A stretch of 10,594 nucleotides of DNA from Kapaibacterium sp038202665 (lineage in GTDB: Bacteria > Bacteroidota > Ignavibacteria > Kapaibacteriales > Kapaibacteriaceae): contig JBBRES010000081.1 in the NCBI GenBank assembly GCA_038202665.1, positions 1 through 10,594 of the forward strand, read 5' to 3'. The notes beneath the pieces are model-generated. The model saw only the letters and a list, made by a program, of their open reading frames with translations. It did not search any database and was not told the origin of the DNA. The position numbers and the translations under genes are program-made. Below, piece after piece: positions 6,224 through 10,594 of this stretch (position 1 is the stretch's first letter; every line of letters starts with the position of its first letter).

Positions 6224-6948
6224 CCTATTTACGTTTTCACGTTGTCTTTACTCTTCCTGTTCTCCTCGTCTTAACCGTGCTTGCATGGTGGCAAGGGTGG
6301 ACTTCCGTGCATTCGATTACGCTTGCATCTCTGCTGGTGATCGTTGTGGCCGTCACAACGCCTTGGGACTCTACGGCGGTACGATATGGCATTTGGGATT
6401 TTCCAGAAGAGCGCATTTGGCGCAGACTTTTCCTGTTACCGGCAGAAGAATATGCCTTCTTCTGTATTCAAACGATACAAGTGTCGCTGCTCACGTACAT
6501 CGTCCTTCATCTTGGAAAGTGGACGTCACGAGATGTTTCCGTCGTGCATCCTTTGACTGGTGTTGCACTCGGAGTGTTGATAGTAGCATGGGTGTGGACG
6601 GGCATTCGAACTCGCAACCTACCAACGACGCGTCCGCACCTACACTATGCATGGCATCTCTTTTTTTGGTTTGCGCCAATTCTCATTCTTCAGTGGATTG
6701 TGGGATGGCCTGTGCTGATACCTCGCTGGCCCGCGCTTGTGATACCTACGCTGCTCATCGGAACCTATCTTACGATTGCAGATGTGAAAGCAGTTCGAGA
6801 AGGAATCTGGTTCTTCGATGAACGGCGCATCACAGGGATGCGCGTGGCGAACATCCTTCCGTGGGAAGAGATGGCCTTCTTCTATTGCACAAGTCTTGTC
6901 GTTGCTCAAAGCATCGTGATTTTGCTGCCTGAGGGCGCGCGGTCATAG
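6220..6948 (+). CDS. crtYcd: Two-domain carotenoid (lycopene) cyclase, CrtYcd type
   Basis: A 242-residue integral membrane protein with about six or seven hydrophobic helices and two tandem copies of the heterodimeric-type lycopene cyclase domain. Copy 1 contains RYGIWDFPEERIW and LLPAEEYAFF (PAEE, 74-77). Copy 2 contains REGIWFFDERRIT and ILPWEEMAFF (PWEE, 214-217). The paired P-x-E-E motifs and G-I-W-x-F segments mark fused CrtYc+CrtYd proteins. These cyclise the psi ends of lycopene to give beta-carotene (or the epsilon/gamma products in some lineages). No other carotenoid gene is visible here, so precursors would be made from elsewhere. The ATG overlaps the kinase stop (ATGA), an unusual partner for a biosynthetic enzyme. 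Start and length fit the family. The ring type made cannot be read from the sequence. Confidence 0.88.
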   Translation: MTYLRFHVVFTLPVLLVLTVLAWWQGWTSVHSITLASLLVIVVAVTTPWDSTAVRYGIWDFPEERIWRRLFLLPAEEYAFFCIQTIQVSLLTYIVLHLGKWTSRDVSVVHPLTGVALGVLIVAWVWTGIRTRNLPTTRPHLHYAWHLFFWFAPILILQWIVGWPVLIPRWPALVIPTLLIGTYLTIADVKAVREGIWFFDERRITGMRVANILPWEEMAFFYCTSLVVAQSIVILLPEGARS

Positions 6949-6950
6949 CG

Positions 6951-6958
6951 TAACTTTG
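6951..6958 (+). promoter_or_regulatory. Bacteroidetes-type -7 box (TAACTTTG)
   Basis: TAACTTTG matches TAnnTTTG and ends 22 bases before ATG 6981, in the 32-bp gap after the cyclase gene. The nearest upstream TTTG is at 6921-6924, 26 bp away and longer than the usual 19-21. It may allow the VWA and glycosylase genes to be transcribed separately from the kinase-cyclase pair. Confidence 0.45.
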
Positions 6959-6980
6959 CGCTTGCTCATTGAAAGGCGGC

Positions 6981-9152
6981 ATGGAAACGATTCGACTTCT
7001 CTTCTCTGGTTCTGTATGGGTGTATCTGCTTCTCGTTGTGCTAGCGGGTGGTGCCGCTGCATTTACCTATGCTCGAACGCAACCAGAGATTTCACAACGA
7101 TGGAAATTCATCCTTGCCACCCTCCGTACGCTTGCCCTTGCACTGTTGCTCATTACGTTGTTTGAACCTGTGCTGCGCTACATCAAGTCTGAGGAGCGAG
7201 AGCCTCGTATTGCCGTTGTGATCGATGTTTCGAAGTCTGCCGGGATGAAGGATCTTGCCGGTGATCGGTCTGTGGCTGTTCGAAAGGCCGCCTCAACGTT
7301 GTTTCAGGACGCCGGTGATGATGCCGATGTCTATCTCTTTGATGCGGAAACTCGGTCGATCGAGGAGCCTTCGGCAGATTCTTTGCGGTTTGTAGGTCAG
7401 CGAACTGATATCAGCGCTGCACTGAGAACCGTATCGAATGCATTGTCGGAACGATCCTATGGCGCAGTGGTCCTTGTCTCCGACGGAACCATCACGGCAG
7501 GCGACAATCCTATCTATGGCGCGGAACGCGTTGGGTTGCCGGTCTATACGGTTGGTGTAGGCGATACAACACAGCCCAAAGATGTCGTGGCATTGTCGCT
7601 TCTTGCGAATGCCGTGTGCTACGTTGGACAGGCCGTCCCGATTTCGGTGGAGCTGCGATCGACGGGCTTCAATGCGGCAACCGCTACGGTTGTCTTGAGC
7701 AATGGGAATGCAGAAATCGGACGACAAAATGTTCCGTTGCGATCCGCGACAGAACGTACAACACTGACTTTTTCCTACACGCCAACACAAGAGGGGATGC
7801 AGAAGATATCGGCACGCATCCTAGATCTGCCGGGAGAATTCAGTTCGCGCAACAACACGGTGATGGACTATATCACCGTTCTCAAGAATAAAAGACGGAT
7901 CGTCATCATTGCCGGCGCACCGAGTGCGGACGTGACGTTTGTACGCAACGCGCTGCAACGTAGTAAGGAAGTTGAGATACTTTCGTTCGTGCAAAAGCAA
8001 GGTGCGGAGTTTTATGACGGAGTGCCAACCGCAGCGTCGCTGGCCGATGCAGAAGCGTGCATCCTGATCGGATTCCCGATTGCCTCGTCGCCTGCAACCG
8101 TCGTAGATCTTGTGTCGAAGGCCGCTCAGCGCGGACTCTCTCTTCTCTTCATTCCGTCGCAAGCAACAGACTATGCAAAACTTGGCGGCCTGGCCGATGT
8201 GCTTCCCTTTACCGTTGCTGCCACTCGAACGAATGAGTTGATGGTGAGCTCAGACGTGCAGCGCTCTGCAACATCGGATCCGATCTTGAAGATTGTCGGA
8301 GACGATGACGATGCGAAACGTTGGAACGATCTGCCTCCTGTGTATCGAACAGAAACGTTTGTGCGACCAGCTCCTCAGTCCACAGTGCTCGCAACATCGC
8401 GCGTCAACAATGTGCCGATGCAAGAACCACTGATCATGAAGCGAGAAACAGATCGCACGAAGAGTCTTGCTGTTCTTGCCTACGGATTGTACCGCTGGAA
8501 ACTTCTGGGAGTTGGTCCCGGACAAGCTCGAGGTGCGGCGGTTATTGACGTGTTCTCGCAGTTCATTGAGAATTCTGTGCAGTGGCTTTCTGTGCGTGAA
8601 GACACAAAGCGGGTGCGCATTAAGCCAAGTCGACTCCTCTATGCATCGGGCGAAGTGGTGGAGTTCATGGCCTCCGTGTCCGATGCAACATATACCCCTG
8701 TGGATGGGGCCGACGTGACGTACACGATTAAGGGTAAGGGACTCGAGAAGCGCATGACAATGTCGCCGCAAGCAAACGGCCGATATGTCAGCACCGTAGG
8801 CGCATTGCCTCCCGGCGACTATTCCTATTCCGGCTCTGCAGTGTACAAAGGGAAAGAGCTTGGTTCGGACAAGGGAAGCTTTTCTGTTGGAGACCTCTCT
8901 ATCGAATATGCCTCGTCTACCATGGACATCGATCTACTACGTCAACTCGCCTCGCGAACAGGCGGCACATTCTCTCGTGCAGACAGCATAGCGGGCTTGA
9001 TTGCGGCTATCCGTGCACATCCTCGTTTTAAACCCACCACGGTCACCTCCGAACGAGAAGCTGCTTTATGGAGCCTTCCTTGGCTCCTCGCTGCGTCTAT
9101 CGCCTTCTTCGCCGCCGAGTGGTTCTTGCGGAAGCGTCGCGGCCTGGTATGA
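6981..9152 (+). CDS. Membrane-anchored VWA-domain protein with GATase-like region
   Basis: A 723-residue protein. Two N-terminal membrane helices (about 11-29 and 44-62) resemble the BatA-type N-terminus. A von Willebrand A domain follows with an intact metal-ion adhesion site: D82-x-S84-x-S86, T142 and the S-D-G strand at 167-169 (VVLVSDGT). Residues about 210-300 look like an immunoglobulin-like beta sandwich. The part starting RRIVIIAGAPSADVTFV and running through AACILIGFP-like strands (about 305-420) resembles the class I glutamine-amidotransferase fold without an evident catalytic triad. A further beta-rich region precedes a C-terminal helix (about 697-715) and a basic tail RKRRG. This architecture is common in uncharacterised Bacteroidetes-type membrane proteins. 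The role is not established, but extracytoplasmic complex assembly or cell-envelope function is plausible. ATG 6981 has AAAGGCGG directly upstream and is chosen over TTG 6969. The stop overlaps the glycosylase ATG. Confidence 0.85.
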   Translation: METIRLLFSGSVWVYLLLVVLAGGAAAFTYARTQPEISQRWKFILATLRTLALALLLITLFEPVLRYIKSEEREPRIAVVIDVSKSAGMKDLAGDRSVAVRKAASTLFQDAGDDADVYLFDAETRSIEEPSADSLRFVGQRTDISAALRTVSNALSERSYGAVVLVSDGTITAGDNPIYGAERVGLPVYTVGVGDTTQPKDVVALSLLANAVCYVGQAVPISVELRSTGFNAATATVVLSNGNAEIGRQNVPLRSATERTTLTFSYTPTQEGMQKISARILDLPGEFSSRNNTVMDYITVLKNKRRIVIIAGAPSADVTFVRNALQRSKEVEILSFVQKQGAEFYDGVPTAASLADAEACILIGFPIASSPATVVDLVSKAAQRGLSLLFIPSQATDYAKLGGLADVLPFTVAATRTNELMVSSDVQRSATSDPILKIVGDDDDAKRWNDLPPVYRTETFVRPAPQSTVLATSRVNNVPMQEPLIMKRETDRTKSLAVLAYGLYRWKLLGVGPGQARGAAVIDVFSQFIENSVQWLSVREDTKRVRIKPSRLLYASGEVVEFMASVSDATYTPVDGADVTYTIKGKGLEKRMTMSPQANGRYVSTVGALPPGDYSYSGSAVYKGKELGSDKGSFSVGDLSIEYASSTMDIDLLRQLASRTGGTFSRADSIAGLIAAIRAHPRFKPTTVTSEREAALWSLPWLLAASIAFFAAEWFLRKRRGLV

Positions 9153-9775
9153 AGGCCTCCCTGCCTCCTCACCTTCAAGCTCTCTACCTTGCCTCGCAGG
9201 ACCAGATCAGAGGGCGATTGGCAGACTTTGCCCGTGTAGAACGTAGCGCATGGTTTTATGAACTCTGTTTTTGTCTGTGTACTCCGCAGTCACGCGCCAC
9301 ACATGCCCTCCGCGTCCAATTGGCATTGCAGGAGATGAGGTATAAGGAGGAAGGCGGCGAGGTGGTCTCTGTGCTGTCCAATAAGAGTCATTACATCCGG
9401 TTTCATAACACGAAGGCCCGTAGGATCGAAGCTGTTCGAGAGAATTGGGAGCAGATAGATGCAGTCCTTGCTTCGGGCCGACCCTCCAGAGAGCTTCGGA
9501 GTGATCTCGTTGCCATTGTGAATGGGTTTGGACTGAAAGAGGCAAGTCACTTTTTGAGGAATATCGGTCATCGAAACTTAGCCATTATAGATCGGCATCT
9601 GCTGAGATGCCTTGTAGAATGCAACGTGCTGGACACTATCCCTAAGGTTGGATCACCCACGCAGTATCTAGACATTGAAGAGAGATTCAGAGAGTTCTGC
9701 CTTGATATCCACCTTGAAATGGACGAGGTGGACCTGTTGTTTTGGAGCTCGATTGCTGGGGAAGTGCTGAAATAG
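9149..9775 (+). CDS. ogg: Ogg2-type 8-oxoguanine DNA glycosylase/AP lyase
   Basis: A 208-residue protein of the helix-hairpin-helix-GPD superfamily, matching the archaeal-type Ogg2 family in length (about 207) and motifs. It excises 8-oxoguanine from DNA and nicks the abasic site. FGLKEASHFLRNIG holds the Schiff-base lysine K130, and AIIDRHLL holds the catalytic aspartate D148. The extreme C-terminal residue is lysine (K208). A C-terminal lysine is known in Ogg2 enzymes to help discriminate 8-oxoguanine from guanine. The N-terminal helices contain CLCTPQSRA, the usual LSPQT/CTPQS-like segment. There is no iron-sulfur cysteine cluster, unlike Nth/MutY. The start is ATG 9149, which overlaps the VWA stop (ATGA). 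The frame extends back to ATG 9068, but that lies well inside the VWA gene. No clear intrinsic terminator follows. Confidence 0.88.
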   Translation: MKASLPPHLQALYLASQDQIRGRLADFARVERSAWFYELCFCLCTPQSRATHALRVQLALQEMRYKEEGGEVVSVLSNKSHYIRFHNTKARRIEAVRENWEQIDAVLASGRPSRELRSDLVAIVNGFGLKEASHFLRNIGHRNLAIIDRHLLRCLVECNVLDTIPKVGSPTQYLDIEERFREFCLDIHLEMDEVDLLFWSSIAGEVLK

Positions 9776-9853
9776 TCAGGTAGAGGAGTGGATATATAGG
9801 TCCCACGTAGTACACCGGTTTTCCCCTAATGCAGAGCGAACTGAGCAGGCCGG

Positions 9854-9886
9854 ACTACGTAGTTTCTGATTTCGACTACGTAGTTT
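9854..9886. promoter_or_regulatory. Tandem ACTACGTAGTTT operator pair, 21-bp phased
   Basis: Identical 12-mers at 9854-9865 and 9875-9886 each contain the 10-bp perfect palindrome ACTACGTAGT plus a TT tail. Start-to-start distance is 21 bp, about two helical turns, so bound dimers would sit on the same DNA face. A degenerate copy (CCCACGTAGTA, from 9802) lies 52 bp upstream. The site is about 140-175 bp before the -33/-7 promoter, which suits a distal activator or a regulator of a second start. The cognate protein is unknown. Confidence 0.6.
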
Positions 9887-9922
9887 AGGTAGAATTCATA
9901 CAACACATCACTAAAAAGAAGC

Positions 9923-9934
9923 TAACTGCAGTTA
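9923..9934. repeat. 12-bp perfect palindrome TAACTGCAGTTA
   Basis: TAACTGCAGTTA is self-complementary over all 12 bases and lies between the TACGTA operators and the promoter. It has no spacer, so it is a DNA dyad rather than an RNA hairpin. Probably a protein-binding site; nothing else identifies it. Confidence 0.5.
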
Positions 9935-9967
9935 CATAAACATGGTCTAAGTGCCTAGTAGTATGCG

Positions 9968-9977
9968 TACTTAAGTA
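9968..9977. repeat. 10-bp perfect palindrome TACTTAAGTA
   Basis: TACTTAAGTA is perfectly self-complementary. Flanking bases extend the dyad with one or two G-T mismatches (GCG on the left, TGT on the right). Half-site words TACTT recur at 10015 and 10026 near the promoter. Possible operator; short palindromes of this size can occur by chance in AT-rich DNA. Confidence 0.35.
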
Positions 9978-10027
9978 TGTCTATTCATAACTGTTCTATT
10001 TACGACAGTAATAATACTTAAAAGATA

Positions 10028-10059
10028 CTTGCATTCCGTATATCTACGTTATACATTTG
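10028..10059 (+). promoter_or_regulatory. Bacteroidetes-type promoter (CTTG-N20-TACATTTG)
   Basis: TACATTTG (10052-10059) matches TAnnTTTG, and CTTG (10028-10031) sits 20 bp upstream, the spacing known for the -33/-7 promoters of Bacteroidetes (TTTG-N19-21-TAnnTTTG). It is the best promoter match in the window. Transcription would start near 10066 and give a leader of about 60 bases before ATG 10127. The spaced match is seen directly; activity is inferred. Confidence 0.65.
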
Positions 10060-10126
10060 CGCGTGGTGAAGACGTACGTAAGACTACGCAACGCCATTAA
10101 ACCTCTCAATAAGAGTGGAGCGCGCG

Positions 10127-10594
10127 ATGAAGAACAGCAACAAGATTTTCACCTCTTTCAGCATGATGATGGCACTGTGTATAGCAGCGTCACAGATTGC
10201 GATGGCAGTTGTCGCGACTACTCCAGCCGCTCCAGCATTTGGCAAGCGTACGGTGCGTGATCTTGTCAGCTCGAATTCGGCTGTCGCCCAAGTATTGGAA
10301 AAACGAACTACCTCTGCAGGGCTCGAGTTTGACGTGGCGTTGTATGATAATGGAACAGGTCGCACGATTGGGCTATATGCTCCACCATACGTATCTCCAC
10401 AGGAGGACTACAAGTCCCTTTGGAAGGATTATGTGCTCTCTACTCTCCAAATCCCAACGCAGCCAGAAGATATCAATGTTCTTGAACTAAGGAAGACGGA
10501 GACCGAGAGCTTCGCTATTGCCTTTGTATTGGATCACAGCCCTTCCATGACGGTTCCGCGGGCGCTTCGCATGCAGCGTGCCGTGCAGCATGCC
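10127..10594 (+). CDS. Secreted VWA-domain protein, N-terminal fragment
   Basis: The frame is open from ATG 10127 to the end of the window (156 codons), so the gene is cut at its 3' side. TGGAG at 10116-10120 lies 6 bases before the start and decides it. Residues 1-30 are a signal peptide (KNSNK, then a methionine/alanine-rich hydrophobic stretch ending near A-M-A). A region of about 95 residues follows that I do not recognise, with a beta-rich EFDVALYDNGTGRTIGLYAPP segment. FAIAFVLDHSPSM then begins a von Willebrand A domain, with the first metal-site motif intact as D136-x-S138-x-S140. The rest of the domain is outside the window. Its own promoter and the palindromic operators lie upstream. 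It is the second VWA protein here, but the signal peptide and pre-domain differ from the membrane-anchored one at 6981-9152. Function unknown. Confidence 0.8.
   Translation, partial: MKNSNKIFTSFSMMMALCIAASQIAMAVVATTPAAPAFGKRTVRDLVSSNSAVAQVLEKRTTSAGLEFDVALYDNGTGRTIGLYAPPYVSPQEDYKSLWKDYVLSTLQIPTQPEDINVLELRKTETESFAIAFVLDHSPSMTVPRALRMQRAVQHA

Larger units (their letters stand above)
9776..10126. other. 351-bp intergenic regulatory region rich in palindromes
   Basis: No protein gene is supported here. The region is AT-richer than its surroundings. It holds a partial ACGTAGT site (about 9805-9811), two ACTACGTAGTTT elements, the palindromes TAACTGCAGTTA and TACTTAAGTA, three TACTT words (9968, 10015, 10026), and a promoter at 10028-10059. 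A second TACGTA occurs at 10075-10080 downstream of that promoter. I saw no terminator hairpin with a T-tract after the glycosylase gene. Confidence 0.7.

Noticed and set aside
9068..9148. Longer glycosylase start at ATG 9068
   Set aside because: It would overlap 85 bp of the VWA gene. ATG 9149 gives the family length of 208 residues and the usual ATGA overlap.
9758..9826. GGGGAA (9758) and TTTTCCCC (9819) as a terminator after the glycosylase gene
   Set aside because: The arms are separated by more than 50 bases, one lies within the coding sequence and no T-tract follows.
10057..10260. Forward frame of 67 codons overlapping the terminal VWA gene
   Set aside because: It starts with a weak codon in the leader, lacks domain features and conflicts with the better supported frame from 10127, which has a signal peptide, ribosome-binding site and DxSxS motif.

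Overview
The window looks like chromosomal DNA from a free-living bacterium of the FCB superphylum (Bacteroidota / Ignavibacteriota / Kapaibacteriota-type lineages). This is inferred from three things. There are two type IX secretion (T9SS) markers, a SprA-like C-terminus and a PorQ-like barrel. There is a fused CrtYcd-type lycopene cyclase. Several intergenic sites match the Bacteroidetes -7 promoter element TAnnTTTG. Base composition is roughly balanced. I cannot name the species. All supported genes lie on the + strand.

Layout. 1-414: C-terminal end of a SprA-like outer-membrane protein. 429-458: a perfect 9-bp inverted repeat, probably an operator. 483-2233: a chromosomal-type parA-parB pair overlapping by 4 bp. 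2236-3567: one uninterrupted frame encoding a complete YbgC-type acyl-CoA thioesterase and, with no linker, a signal peptide plus a PorQ-like protein. 3605-4045: a small secreted protein of unknown function. 4040-4170: a 33-bp higher-order tandem repeat, whose first unit supplies that gene's stop codon. 4192-4226: a strong intrinsic terminator. 4286-9775: four genes in tight array. They are a cytoplasmic TPR histidine kinase, a two-domain lycopene cyclase (ATGA overlap with the kinase), a membrane-anchored VWA/GATase-like protein (after a 32-bp gap holding a TAnnTTTG box), and an Ogg2-type 8-oxoguanine DNA glycosylase (ATGA overlap with the VWA gene). 9776-10126: an AT-rich intergenic region with several DNA palindromes and a good Bacteroidetes-type promoter. 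10127-10594: the start of a secreted VWA-domain protein that runs off the window.

How the genes may work together. ParA/ParB segregate the chromosome. SprA and PorQ belong to the T9SS and point to secretion or gliding capacity. The kinase, carotenoid cyclase and oxidised-guanine glycosylase could make sense as a light/oxidative-stress neighbourhood, but that is inference from proximity. The motif (A/C)xTACGTAGTTT lies just upstream of the kinase gene. It also occurs twice, 21 bp apart, upstream of the terminal VWA gene, so the two transcription units may share a regulator.

The most unusual items are the thioesterase-PorQ frame with its buried signal peptide, the 7-mer-based 33-bp repeat array, and the phased TACGTA palindromes. 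I see no CRISPR array, insertion sequence, tRNA or rRNA.
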